A program made the position numbers and the translations under genes. This document shows, in pieces, positions 24,614-33,464 of a stretch of 64,000 nucleotides of DNA; position 1 is the stretch's first letter; each line of letters opens with the position of its first letter. This DNA is from Streptomyces sp. NBC_00448 (GTDB lineage Bacteria; Actinomycetota; Actinomycetes; Streptomycetales; Streptomycetaceae): the NCBI RefSeq assembly GCF_036014115.1, contig NZ_CP107913.1, positions 2,297,001-2,361,000 of the forward strand, read 5' to 3'. The notes beneath the pieces are model-generated. The model was not told where the DNA came from. It saw only the letters and a program-made list of their open reading frames with translations, and made no database searches.

Positions 24614-24754
24614 TTGCCATGCCGTCGGCGAACAAAATGTCATGGTCACCTAAAATTTACCGCCGGCTGTCTACCCGCATAGACCGGAGACCGGGACGCT
24701 GGAGGGGCAACTCCCCCGCACCTTCCGACCCTCTAGTCACGGGAGCGCTCAGCC

Positions 24755-25399
24755 ATGCCCAAAACCCGTCTCCTGCGCGGCGTTTGCGCGTCAGCCGGGG
24801 CCGTCGTGCTCGCGGCCACGATCCTCCTCACCGGCAGCGGCACCGCGCAGGCCGCGCTGCCGACGCCCATCGCCGCCTCCACGGCGCGCACGTACCTCTC
24901 CGAGATGACCGCGACGCCCGAGACGCACGCGTCGACGTACGACCGCAGCCTGTTCCCGACCTGGATCACGATCTCCGGGACCTGCGACACCCGGGAGTAC
25001 GTCATCAAGCGGGACGGCTCCGGCGTCGTGACCGACAGCGCCTGCAAGGCCACTTCCGGCAGTTGGACCAGCCCGTACGACGGTGTCACGACCACCGATC
25101 CGTCGACCTTCGACATCGACCACCTCGTGCCGCTCTCCGAGGCGTGGGACTCCGGCGCGTGGGCGTGGACCACCGCGCAGCGCCAGGCGTTCGCCAACGA
25201 CACCACCCGCCCCCAACTCGTCGCGGTCTCCGCGCACTCCAACCGCTCCAAGGGTGACGACGACCCGGCGGAGTGGCTGCCCCAGGCGTCCTACCAGTGC
25301 ACCTACCTGCGCGCCTACGTGCAGGTCAAGCACTACTACGGCCTGTCCGTGGACAGCGCGGAGAAGTCCGCGATCAGCTCGGTCCTGAACGGCTGCTAG
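24755..25399 (+). CDS. secreted HNH-type nuclease (DUF1524 family)
   Basis: 214 aa extracellular DNase. A signal peptide (residues 1-33, RLLRG then a hydrophobic core ending TAQA-ALP) shows export. The HNH/DUF1524 active site is DIDHLVPLSEAWDSGA (about 118-133, catalytic His and metal Asp/His), with the downstream NRSKGDDDPAEW supplying the Asn and conserved helix. Four Cys, at CDTREY, SACKA, YQCTY and the C-terminal NGC, probably form two disulfides. Similar secreted streptomycete nucleases degrade DNA for nutrition or during colony lysis. It has its own gap upstream and a terminator downstream, so it is monocistronic. Confidence 0.9.
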   Translation: MPKTRLLRGVCASAGAVVLAATILLTGSGTAQAALPTPIAASTARTYLSEMTATPETHASTYDRSLFPTWITISGTCDTREYVIKRDGSGVVTDSACKATSGSWTSPYDGVTTTDPSTFDIDHLVPLSEAWDSGAWAWTTAQRQAFANDTTRPQLVAVSAHSNRSKGDDDPAEWLPQASYQCTYLRAYVQVKHYYGLSVDSAEKSAISSVLNGC

Positions 25400-25438
25400 C
25401 CGTAACGTTCCGCCTCGGCGGCGGCCGACCGGAACGTT

Positions 25439-25470
25439 CCGCCTCCCTCACCACGGGGGGAGGGAGGCGG
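25439..25470. terminator. terminator-like hairpin between convergent genes
   Basis: A perfect 11-bp stem, 25439-25449 pairing with 25460-25470, with a 10-nt loop. It lies between the nuclease stop (25399) and the convergent alcohol dehydrogenase stop (25553), and could serve both. Confidence 0.7.
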
Positions 25471-25552
25471 AGGCCCGGGGGCGGAGTCCCGCGGGGTGGG
25501 CGCGGCACAGGCCGTGCCCCGATCGCCCCCGGTCAGGACGGCTCGCCCCCGG

Positions 25553-26641
25553 TCAGGACAGGTCGGTGATGACCACGCGCGCGGTCGTGCCGTCCTTCAG
25601 CGCCTCGTAGCCCTTCTCGATGTCGGCCAGGCCGATCTCCTTGGAGACCAGGTCGTCGAGGTTCATCCGGCCCTGGAGGTACATCGAGGCGTAGAACGGA
25701 ATGTCCCGCTTGAGGTGGGAGGACCCCATGTAGACGCCCTGCACCTTCTGCGAGCCGCCCAGCGCCGCCATCGTGGCGACCTCGACGCCCGCGTCGTTGC
25801 CGGCGACACCGATGAGGTAGAGGCCGCCGCCGCTGCCGAGCATCCGCAGGCCCTGCGCCGTCACCGGGCGGGCGCCGACGAAGTCGAACACGTGGTGGGC
25901 GCCCCCGCCGGTGATGTCGCGGACCGCCTCGACCGGGTCCGTCTCGCGGGAGTTGACGACGTGCGTGGCGCCGAAGGCCCTGGCGCGCTCCAGCTTGCCG
26001 TCCTCGATGTCGGTCACGATGATCTTCCCGGCGCCGGCGAGCCGGGCGCCGCTGACCGCGTTCATGCCGACGCCGCCGGCGCCCATCACCACGACGGTCT
26101 CGCCGTGCTGGACGTTCGCGCTGTTCAGCACGGCGCCGGCGCCGGTGAGCACGCCGCAGCCGATGAGCGCGGCGGGCGCCCAGGGCATCTCGTCGGGTAT
26201 GACGGCGAGTTGGTTCTCGTGGACGAGCGTCTCCTGGGCGAAGCCGCCCAGGCCCATGCCCTGCGCGACCGGAGCGCCGTTCCAGGACAGCCGGGGCGCC
26301 TCCTCGGGGGCGCGCAGCGTGTACTCGGGGTGCAGGCAGATGTGCGTACGACCGCTGAGGCAGTTCACGCAGGAGCCGCAGTACTGGATCAGGCTGCCGA
26401 CGACATGGTCGCCGGTCTTCACCTGCGTGACGTCCGGACCGGTCGCGGTGACGACACCCGCCACCTCGTGGCCGAGCACGACGGGGAACTCGCCGCCGAT
26501 GAAGGTGGCGACGCTGAGGTCGGAGTGACACAGGCCGGAGGCCCGTACCTGGACGCGGACCTCGTGCCCGATCGGGGCGGCGAGTTCGACCTCCTCGACG
26601 ACGAAACCCTGCCCCAGGCCCTTGGTGACGGATGCCTTCAT
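25553..26641 (-). CDS. zinc-dependent alcohol dehydrogenase (MDR family)
   Basis: 362 aa NAD(P)-dependent alcohol/aldehyde oxidoreductase. Catalytic zinc ligands: Cys in SGLCHSDLS and His in GHEVAGVV. Structural zinc: four Cys in CGSCVNCLSGRTHIC (about 90-104). Rossmann motif GAGGVGMNAV near residue 180 binds the coenzyme. The GTGAG-like insert PRLSWNGAPVAQGMGLGGFAQETLV is as in class III-like bacterial enzymes. Start ATG 26641 follows GAAAGAAG; upstream in-frame codons to 26833 are filler. It is divergent from a TetR-family regulator, which probably represses it. Substrate unknown. Confidence 0.88.
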   Translation of the reverse strand: MKASVTKGLGQGFVVEEVELAAPIGHEVRVQVRASGLCHSDLSVATFIGGEFPVVLGHEVAGVVTATGPDVTQVKTGDHVVGSLIQYCGSCVNCLSGRTHICLHPEYTLRAPEEAPRLSWNGAPVAQGMGLGGFAQETLVHENQLAVIPDEMPWAPAALIGCGVLTGAGAVLNSANVQHGETVVVMGAGGVGMNAVSGARLAGAGKIIVTDIEDGKLERARAFGATHVVNSRETDPVEAVRDITGGGAHHVFDFVGARPVTAQGLRMLGSGGGLYLIGVAGNDAGVEVATMAALGGSQKVQGVYMGSSHLKRDIPFYASMYLQGRMNLDDLVSKEIGLADIEKGYEALKDGTTARVVITDLS

Positions 26642-26879
26642 GATGGTGCTTCTTTCGTGTGCGGACCGTCGGAGCCGCCGGGTGGGCGGCACCGGGAAGT
26701 AGGCCGCGCGGGGCCGGTGGGCTCGGCGAGTGTCGGCGCGGACGCGGTCGATGGGGAGCCCCCGCGAAGTGGTCGCAGGCAGCGCCGCCATGTTCGAAGT
26801 GTGGCACCGATGAGCCGAAAAGAAAAGAGACACCTGTCGATCAGCGCTTGTCAGGTACGGTGCGGGCTACACTCCCGGT

Positions 26880-27662
26880 ATGCCGGAGCCCTTGCCGCAC
26901 ACGCCTTCGCAGCCTTCTCAGCCGCCGCGAGCCTCGGAGTCCTCGCAGCGCCCTCGACCCTCGGCGTCCTCGCCGCCCGGCGCCGAAAGCCCCGCCCCCG
27001 AGGGTTCCGCCGCCTCGGATACCGTCGACGTCCGGGTGCTGCGGACCCGGCAGCGGCTGCGCGAGGCCGTGCTGCTGCTGGCGTCGCGGCAACCGGTGGA
27101 GGAGATCGCGGTGGCGGACCTGGTGCGCGCCGCGCGGGTCAACCGCACCACCTTCTACAAGCACGCCGCGAGCCCCGCGCACGTCCTCGAGGAGGTGCTG
27201 TACGCGGAACTGGACCGCATCCGGGCGAACTGGATCGCCGACACCGTCGCCGCCCGGCTGCCCGCGGACGAGATCTGGGAGCGCGCGTCGAACGAACTGG
27301 CCGACCACCTGGAGCGCCACGACGCCCTGTACACCGCGGGGCTCGCCGGGCAGCGCAGTGCGATCCTGTACCGCCTGCTCGTCGATCACTTCACCGCGTC
27401 CGTGCACGCCCTCCTCGCACGCGACCCGCATCTCCTGCCCGACGGCGAGGGGTCCGTCGCCTGGCGCACCGAGGCCCACAGCCGCTTCGTGGCCCACGGC
27501 GAGGCCGGCGTCGTCGAGGCGTGGATCTCCCTGCCCGCGCCCCGCGACCGCCGGCTGTTCGTCTCGGCGGTCGCCGCCGCACTGCCCGCCTGGCTCGTAC
27601 CCGGCGCACCCGCCTCCCGGCCCGGGGCACGAACCCCGGAGCCAGGGACCGAAAAGCCCTAG
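26880..27662 (+). CDS. TetR/AcrR-family transcriptional regulator
   Basis: 260 aa. After a 45-residue Pro/Ser-rich tail comes the TetR HTH (about 48-95; RLREAVLLLASRQPVEEIAVADLVRAARVNRTTFYKHAASP). A helical ligand-binding domain of about 150 residues follows. It is divergent from the zinc alcohol dehydrogenase (238-nt gap), its likely target. The annotated ATG may be too far upstream, but no better ribosome site is obvious. Its stop codon overlaps by 2 nt the stop of the convergent hypothetical gene. Confidence 0.87.
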   Translation: MPEPLPHTPSQPSQPPRASESSQRPRPSASSPPGAESPAPEGSAASDTVDVRVLRTRQRLREAVLLLASRQPVEEIAVADLVRAARVNRTTFYKHAASPAHVLEEVLYAELDRIRANWIADTVAARLPADEIWERASNELADHLERHDALYTAGLAGQRSAILYRLLVDHFTASVHALLARDPHLLPDGEGSVAWRTEAHSRFVAHGEAGVVEAWISLPAPRDRRLFVSAVAAALPAWLVPGAPASRPGARTPEPGTEKP

Positions 27663-29209
27663 CTGCGGGACCGGGAGCGGGCCTTGAAGGCTGCCTTGCG
27701 GGAGGCCTTGGCGGTGGGGCGGTCGGGGTGGAGGCGGCCGATCGCTTCGAGGACGGCGGCGGTGGCGGGGTGCTCGACGCGCCAGGCGTCGGCGAAGAAC
27801 TCCTCGTGCCGGGCGATGAGTTCGGTGATGAGGGCGGCGAGTTCGTCGGAGTCGCCGTCGGCGGCGAGTTGGGCCGCGACGGTGTCGATGGTGAGCCAGT
27901 AGACCATGTCGGTGGTGGGCGCGGGGACGTCGGGCGCGTGCCGCTCGGTGAGCCAGACCCGGGCGAGTCCGCCGAGGTGCGGGTCGTCGAGGACGTCGCG
28001 GACCGCGGGTTCGGCCTCGGCGCCGAGCACCGCGAGCACCTGCTGGCAGACCAGCCGCCGGGTGGGCCCGTCCGCGCCGTCCCCCTTCGCGGCGGCGAGC
28101 AACTCCGCTGCCGCGGCGGCCGGTTCGCGCCGGGCGAGCCACGCCTCCGCCTCGATCCGCACCGCATGGTCCGGGTAGGAGCCGAGCGCGCCGAGCAGTT
28201 CGTCCGCGCCGGCCTCCGCGAGGTCACCGAGCACGGGCGCGTACGCCCCCGCGTCGGCGAGCCGCTCTCGCACGCCGTACACGCCGAGCGGGGTCAGCCG
28301 GACCGCGCCGTAGCGGGCGATCTCGTCGTCGTCCGGCTCGCCCAGCGCCGCGACGCCCTCGTCGTCGGCCTCCTCGATCAGCGCCTCGTCCATCGGCGTG
28401 TACGCCACCAGGCCGGTGGCCTCCAGCAGCCGGAAGTGCTCGTCCAGCCGCAGCATGACGGCGGTGACCTCTTCGAGGACGGCCTCGCTGGGCTGCTCCA
28501 TCTCGTCGGGGAGCACCAGGGAGGCCGCGAGCACGGGCAGCGGCACGGCCCGGCCGTCCCGCGCACCGTCCCCGTCCGCACCCGCGGGCTCCGCGCTCGC
28601 TCCCCCGGTCTCCGCGTCCGCCACCTCCAGCGCCGACAGCGCGTACAGGTTGACCAGTGCCGCGTCGAGGAGTTCGGCCTCCTCCTCGGCCTCCCGGTCG
28701 GCCTCCTCGGGGCTGATCGCCTCGCCGTCGCCGTCCGGGTCCCCGAGCAGGTTGTCGTAGTCGGGCGCGGTGGTCTCGGCCAGCGCGCACTCCACCGCGC
28801 CGAGCCACAGGTCGAGCACGTCGTACGGGTCCGCGCCGTCCGCCGCGCCACCCTGGCCGATCCGCGCGTACACCTCACCGGGCACCGCCTGCCCGGCCGC
28901 CTCGCCGGGCGGAGTGGACTCCTCGGCCTCCTCCTCGATCTCCAGCACGAGCAGCCCGGTGTCCACGGCAACACCCCACGCCTGCAAGGCGTCGAGCGGT
29001 CCCTCGTCACCGGTCAGGCCCAACGCCTTCACGGCGGAGGTGAGTTCGTCGTCCAGCAGTTCACCCATGCCGTCGACACGGCGCTGCTCCCCGGCCCACC
29101 GGGTCAGCCGCAGCGCGCGGTCCAGCAGCGGCGCGGCCAGCGCCTGCCGGGCGAGCACGTCCGCGGGCAGCAGCCGTACCGGTGGCAGGGCAAGGGGACT
29201 TGCGGACAT
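27659..29209 (-). CDS. conserved hypothetical protein, acidic, helical-repeat-like
   Basis: 516 aa, soluble, no named domain recognised. The N-terminal half is a compact helical region with strongly acidic loops (LEIEEEAEES, ISPEEADREAEEEAELLD). The middle contains RLTPLGVYGVRERL, reminiscent of a winged-helix strand turn. Residues about 300-470 have HEAT-like helix pairs (DELLGALGSYPDHAVRIEAEAWL, GPTRRLVCQQVLAVLGAEAEPAV, DPHLGGLARVWLTERH). The C-terminus is very basic (KASRKAAFKARSRSRS). ATG 29209 starts at MSASPLALPPVRLLPADV; 90 codons upstream are filler. Acidic body with a basic tail suggests nucleic-acid or ribosome contact, but this is a guess. Confidence 0.75.
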   Translation of the reverse strand: MSASPLALPPVRLLPADVLARQALAAPLLDRALRLTRWAGEQRRVDGMGELLDDELTSAVKALGLTGDEGPLDALQAWGVAVDTGLLVLEIEEEAEESTPPGEAAGQAVPGEVYARIGQGGAADGADPYDVLDLWLGAVECALAETTAPDYDNLLGDPDGDGEAISPEEADREAEEEAELLDAALVNLYALSALEVADAETGGASAEPAGADGDGARDGRAVPLPVLAASLVLPDEMEQPSEAVLEEVTAVMLRLDEHFRLLEATGLVAYTPMDEALIEEADDEGVAALGEPDDDEIARYGAVRLTPLGVYGVRERLADAGAYAPVLGDLAEAGADELLGALGSYPDHAVRIEAEAWLARREPAAAAAELLAAAKGDGADGPTRRLVCQQVLAVLGAEAEPAVRDVLDDPHLGGLARVWLTERHAPDVPAPTTDMVYWLTIDTVAAQLAADGDSDELAALITELIARHEEFFADAWRVEHPATAAVLEAIGRLHPDRPTAKASRKAAFKARSRSRS

Positions 29210-29664
29210 CGTGCGGGCTCCCATTCGGCTGAGAGGGCGAGGATACGGGCAAGGCGGCGGCGCGGCGCACCGCCGCAACGGCCCGCGCCGGCGGCCACAC
29301 GGGCCCGGCAGATTCGGCCGCGGCTCGGAACGGCCGCGCGGGACCAGCGTATTGCGACGGCGCCGCCTCCCCGTACCCGCGAGTCGGTGGATCATCAACG
29401 GCCCACAGTATTCATCCATCCGCGGGACACCGTTCACCGCGCCTCCGGTGACCCGGGCCCGTACGCCGCCGCCCGGCACCGCACCGCACGGCCGTCAGGA
29501 CCGGTCGCCGGCCCGCTGTCTCCGGCTCGCCCACCGGCCCGCCTCGCGTACGCTACGTGCCGCCCGGGGGTAGGAATCCGACGGAGTGCGGGACCGGACT
29601 CCGGGACGGGACCGCAGGACCGGGAAGCGGAACCGGACGGCGGGCGAGGCGCGAGGCGGGCGGC
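29210..29664. other. divergent intergenic region, 455 nt
   Basis: Lies between the leftward hypothetical protein and the rightward ABC transporter and must hold promoters for both. GC-rich except a patch around 29384-29415 (ATCATCAACG, AGTATTCATCC), the likeliest promoter area. No repeat, RNA gene or small ORF with a ribosome site is apparent. Confidence 0.4.
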
Positions 29665-31530
29665 ATGGGCGACGCGGGTGGCATGGCCGAGACGGGCGGG
29701 GGCGGCGCGATGGGCGGCACCGGCCGTACCGGCGGGATCGGTCTCGAGGTGGCGGCGTACGGCGTGGGGCAGCGGGTGCGCGGCGGGCGGGAGACGCTGA
29801 GCGGGGTGCACCTGGCGGTCGCGCCGGGCGAGGTGCTGGCGCTGGCCGGTGGCAGCGGGTCGGGCAAGACCACCCTGCTGGAGATCCTGGCCGGCATCCG
29901 GCTGCCGTCGCGCGGCCGGGTGCTGCACGACGGCGCCGACCCGGCGGGGCTGCGGCCCGCGCTGGGCTACCTGCCGCACGGCAACGTCATGCACGAGGAC
30001 CTCCCGCTGGTGCGGGCGCTGTCCTACGCGGCCCGGCTGCGGATGCCGGCGGCCGCCGGCCCGGAACGGCGTACCGCGGCGGTGGACGGCGCGATGGCCG
30101 CGGTCGGGCTGTCCGCGCGGGCCACCCAGCGGGTGCGGACGCTGAGCGAGGGCGAGCGGCGCAGGGCCTGTATCGCGGTGGAGTTGCTGACCCGGCCGCG
30201 GGTGCTGTTCCTGGACGAGCCGACCACCGGGCTCGACCCGGCGACCGGCGCCGAACTCATGCGGACCCTGCGGGACTTGGCCGGCGAGGGGGTGACGGTC
30301 GTGCTGACCACGCACGCACCCGCCGACCTCGCCCGCTGCGACCGGGTGCTCTTCCTCACCCCCGACGGCCACCCCGGCTACCTCGGTCGCCCGCAGGACC
30401 TGACGCGGGCGTTCGCGGTGCCCACGGTCGAGGAGGTGTACGCGGCGGTGGCCCGCCGGGGCGCGCGCGAGCTGCCGGAGCTGCCCGAACCCGGCCCCGT
30501 GGCAAGGGAGTTGCCGGCCGAGTCCGCCGGCCGAACGTCGGACCCGGGCCTGGCCACGGACCCGGACCTGAACCTGAACCCGGACCCGCACCCCGACCCG
30601 AACCTCGGCCCGAAGCTCAGCCCGGACCCGGATCGGCCGCTCGGCGCGGTCGGCCAGTGGTGGCTGCTGACCCGCCGCAGCACCGAGTTGATGCTGCGCA
30701 GCCGGTTGACCGCCGCCGTGGTGGTGGGTTCACCGGTGGTGATCGCCGCGATGTTCGCGCTGCTCTTCCGCCCGGGCGCCTTCGACCCGGCCGCGCCCAG
30801 CCCGGGTTCCGCGGCGATGATCCTGTTCTGGATCGCGTTCGGCGGCTTCTTCTTCGGGCTGACCTACGGCCTGCTCCAGGTCAGTACGGAACTGCCCGTG
30901 GTGCGCAGGGAGCGGCTCACCGCGCTGCGGCTGGGCCCGTACCTGCTGTCGAAGGCCGCGCTGCTGATGCCGGTGCTGGCCGGGGCGGACGCGCTGCTGC
31001 TCGCGGTGCTGCGCGGCCTCGACCGGCTGCCGGCGGCCGGCTGGGACACGTACGGCTCGCTGTTCACCACGGTGCTGCTGGCGTCGGCCGCGGCGCTGGC
31101 GCTCGGGCTGCTGGCGTCGGCGTCGGTGGCCGAGCCGCAGCAGGCGACGCTGATGCTGCCGCTGCTGTGCTTCCCGCAGGTGCTGTTCTCCGGCGCCTTC
31201 GTGCCGGTGCCACAAATGGCCTGGGCCGGGCGGGTGTTGAGCGCGGCGATGACCAACCGGTGGGCGTTCGAGGGGCTGGGCGGCGGGATCGGGCTGCCGG
31301 GGCTGTGGGCGCACGGCTCCTCGCCGCTGGGCCCGCCGCTGCTGGCGTCGTACGGGAACTCGTTCGGGCGCGCGGTGTGGGTGGACTGGCTGCTGCTGGC
31401 GGGGTTCACCGCACTGTTCCTGGCCGGCGCGTGGGCGGTGCTGGCCGGCCGGTGCCGTACCGTCGGCCGGCCGGCGCCCCGGGCGGCCCCGGTGCCCGCG
31501 GTCGCGCTCAGCACACCAGCCGAGGGCTGA
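29665..31530 (+). CDS. ABCG-like ABC transporter, ATPase fused to ABC-2 permease
   Basis: About 621 aa, half-transporter with nucleotide-binding domain first, as in the ABCG/White group. Walker A GGSGSGKTTLLEIL (about 58-71), signature LSEGERRR (Glu replaces the usual Gly of LSGGE), Walker B RVLFLDEPTTGLD and switch His in LTTHAP. A Pro/Asp-rich linker with NPDP/SPDP repeats (about 295-330) leads to about six transmembrane helices (350-610). Probable exporter of a lipid or hydrophobic compound; must dimerise. ATG 29665 is chosen after GAGGCGGGCGG; the first 25 residues are Gly-rich. It overlaps the convergent PLP enzyme gene by 23 nt. Confidence 0.87.
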   Translation: MGDAGGMAETGGGGAMGGTGRTGGIGLEVAAYGVGQRVRGGRETLSGVHLAVAPGEVLALAGGSGSGKTTLLEILAGIRLPSRGRVLHDGADPAGLRPALGYLPHGNVMHEDLPLVRALSYAARLRMPAAAGPERRTAAVDGAMAAVGLSARATQRVRTLSEGERRRACIAVELLTRPRVLFLDEPTTGLDPATGAELMRTLRDLAGEGVTVVLTTHAPADLARCDRVLFLTPDGHPGYLGRPQDLTRAFAVPTVEEVYAAVARRGARELPELPEPGPVARELPAESAGRTSDPGLATDPDLNLNPDPHPDPNLGPKLSPDPDRPLGAVGQWWLLTRRSTELMLRSRLTAAVVVGSPVVIAAMFALLFRPGAFDPAAPSPGSAAMILFWIAFGGFFFGLTYGLLQVSTELPVVRRERLTALRLGPYLLSKAALLMPVLAGADALLLAVLRGLDRLPAAGWDTYGSLFTTVLLASAAALALGLLASASVAEPQQATLMLPLLCFPQVLFSGAFVPVPQMAWAGRVLSAAMTNRWAFEGLGGGIGLPGLWAHGSSPLGPPLLASYGNSFGRAVWVDWLLLAGFTALFLAGAWAVLAGRCRTVGRPAPRAAPVPAVALSTPAEG

Positions 31531-32890
31531 GTCCGCCCGGGTCCGGGGTGTGGTCGCGGTAGCCGGTGGCCACGAAGTCCAGGAAGGCCTCGACGTCCGT
31601 GCGGCTGGAGGACAGGCCGAGGGAGACCCGGACCGCGCCGCCGGAGGGCAGGCCGAGCCGGCCGAGGTAGTCGTCGATGGTGCCGGTGGCGGTGCGCACC
31701 GCGCCGCCCAGGGTGTGCCGGTCGATCGCGAACGCGGCCTCCCCGGTGCCGGGGTTGCAGAAGCAGCCGGTGCGCAGCGAGATCCGGCGGGCGGCGCTGT
31801 CGCGGGCGACGATCCGCTCGTCGATGACCGTCCCGGCCGGGTCGAGCAGGTTGAGTGCCACGGTGCCGCCGCGGTCCTCGGTGTCGGGCGGGCCGTAGAA
31901 GCGGGCCAGCGGTCCGCCGCCGGTGTGCCGCAGCGCGGCCAGCCCGGTCAGCAACTCCGCGGTGAGCGCGGTGACATGGCGGTGGATCGCGTCGGTGCCG
32001 ATCGCCCGTACCCAGTCCAGGCCGAACTCGATGTCGGGAATGCTCAGGTAGTTGACAGTGCCGTCCTCGAACGCGGCCTCCCCGTCGGCCATGTGGTGCC
32101 ACTGGCCCTGCGCGCTCGCGACGTGGATGGTGCCGCCGGAGAACCAGGGGCGGCGCAGCCGGGCGAGCGCGTCCCGGCGGGCGAGCAGGCAGCCGACGCC
32201 GGTCGGGTAGCCGAAGACCTTGTACCAGCTCACCGCGACGAAGTCCGGGTGCACCGCGGACAGGTCCAGGTGGTTGGTCGGCACGTAGGCGGCCGCGTCG
32301 AGCAGCACGTCCCAACCCGCCGCCTTCGCCCGGGTGACCCACTCCAGCGAGTGCCGTACGCCGCTGAAGTTGCTCTGCGCCGGGTACGCCAGCAGGCCGC
32401 CGCCCGGCGGCGGGGTGGCCAGCACCGCGTCCATCGCCTCCGCGTCCACCCCGAGGCGGGGCGCCCGCAGCGGTACGTAGACCGTGTCGGCGCCGCGGCT
32501 TCTGGCGTACTCCCGCAGGCCGTTGACCGAGTTGTGGTTGTCCAGTGTCAGCACCAACCGGGTGCCCGGTGCGAACGGGTACGCCTCGCCGACGAGCCGG
32601 CACGCCCCGGTCGCGTTCGCCGTGAACACGACCGCGTACTCGGACGGGTCCGCGTCGAAGTGGGCCAGCACCCTGCGTCGCGCGCGCTCCACGAGTTCGC
32701 CCGAGGCCGCGGAGGCGGGGCTGACCGAGTGCGGGTTGCCGTAGCAGCCGGTCGTGATGCGTTCCGCGTGGGCCCACAGTTGGGCCCGCGCGGGCAGGCC
32801 CGCACCCGTGTGGTCCAGGTACACGTGGCCGCCCTCGTCCAGGTAGCGGTATCCGTCGGCCGCGGTGCGCAAAGCGTCGATCGAGTACAT
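31508..32890 (-). CDS. class V aminotransferase, molybdenum-cofactor-sulfurase-like
   Basis: 460 aa PLP enzyme of the NifS/Moco-sulfurase fold. Schiff-base Lys in VSWYKVFGYPTGVGCLL, PLP phosphate residues in TANATGACRLVG, and Asp in LLDAAAYVPTNHLDLS. LRTGCFCNPGTGE near residue 370 carries the persulfide-type Cys pair typical of MOCOS N-terminal domains (GCFCNPG). Family members move sulfur from Cys to the Mo cofactor or act as Cys desulfurases or lyases. The C-terminal MOSC domain of eukaryotic MOCOS is absent. ATG 32890 follows GGTGGTCGGGGG. Which acceptor it serves is unknown, as no Mo enzyme lies nearby. Confidence 0.83.
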   Translation of the reverse strand: MYSIDALRTAADGYRYLDEGGHVYLDHTGAGLPARAQLWAHAERITTGCYGNPHSVSPASAASGELVERARRRVLAHFDADPSEYAVVFTANATGACRLVGEAYPFAPGTRLVLTLDNHNSVNGLREYARSRGADTVYVPLRAPRLGVDAEAMDAVLATPPPGGGLLAYPAQSNFSGVRHSLEWVTRAKAAGWDVLLDAAAYVPTNHLDLSAVHPDFVAVSWYKVFGYPTGVGCLLARRDALARLRRPWFSGGTIHVASAQGQWHHMADGEAAFEDGTVNYLSIPDIEFGLDWVRAIGTDAIHRHVTALTAELLTGLAALRHTGGGPLARFYGPPDTEDRGGTVALNLLDPAGTVIDERIVARDSAARRISLRTGCFCNPGTGEAAFAIDRHTLGGAVRTATGTIDDYLGRLGLPSGGAVRVSLGLSSSRTDVEAFLDFVATGYRDHTPDPGGLSPRLVC

Positions 32891-33109
32891 CCCCCGACCA
32901 CCGTCCTTCCCCTCAGGGTTCCTTTCCACGATGACGGCCCGACGAACACGGGTGGCTTGCCGCCGGGCTGAACCGGGCGACGCGCCGTGGTGGCGGACCC
33001 CCGCGGGTCGTGCGCAACACGGCACGCTCAGCGCCACCGGCCGGTGGTCCGGCGACCCCGCCGCGGGGGCTTGGCCGGCGGCCCGGCTCAGCCCGGCACG
33101 TGGCTGAGC

Positions 33110-33132
33110 GCGCAGTTCCCCGCGCCCCTGGA
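33110..33132 (+). repeat. dispersed intergenic repeat, 23-nt core (copy 1)
   Basis: Core GCGCAGTTCCCCGCGCCCCT plus GGA; the identical 23 nt occur inverted at 52409-52431. Strings of this type are, as far as I recall, abundant between streptomycete genes. Function unknown. Confidence 0.75.
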
Positions 33133-33351
33133 TGCCCAGCTCCCTCCGCGGAGAGCCCCCACACCCGGACGGCGCGGGGGCGCGGGCGTGGACGATTTCA
33201 CGTTCATTCGTGTGGTAATCACGCCGCGAATATCACCGAGGGGCCGTGCTTCACAAGGGTGCGCCGCTTACGTGGTGGCGCCGGTCGAAGCGGTGCGGGT
33301 GAGGGGTGGGTCACGGAAAGGGGGCGGTTGACCGGGGGTCCGACGGGACTC

Positions 33352-33381
33352 TTGACACCCCTCGCGAGGGGCTCATAGTCT
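33352..33381 (+). promoter_or_regulatory. promoter of the rhamnoside operon with embedded palindrome
   Basis: Consensus -35 TTGACA (33352-33357), 18-nt spacer, -10-like TAGTCT (33376-33381), about 80 nt before the GH78 start. The spacer begins with a perfect 14-nt palindrome CCCCTCGCGAGGGG (33358-33371), well placed for a repressor to block RNA polymerase. Downstream, TTCAC occurs at 33407, 33413 and 33429, possible extra binding sites. Confidence 0.6.
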
Positions 33382-33464
33382 CCACGCCACAGAATCGACG
33401 TTAGTTTTCACATTCACGGATGATCATCTTCACGCCGTAGATGGTGTGAGAGGAGGACGTGCCT

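Larger units (their letters stand above)
32891..33464. other. divergent intergenic region, 574 nt
   Basis: Contains a copy of the 23-nt dispersed repeat (33110-33132), a GC-rich stretch with several ORF-like readings but no ribosome site, and at the right end the promoter of the rhamnoside operon (33352-33381). No RNA gene recognised. Confidence 0.5.

Noticed and set aside
25496-29800. 1,434-codon plus-strand frame
   Set aside because: Spans antisense of the alcohol dehydrogenase and hypothetical gene and the wrong frame of the TetR gene; no domain.
33010-33378. 122-codon plus-strand frame in the large intergenic gap
   Set aside because: No ribosome site, Arg/Gly/Pro-rich, overlaps a dispersed repeat and the operon promoter.
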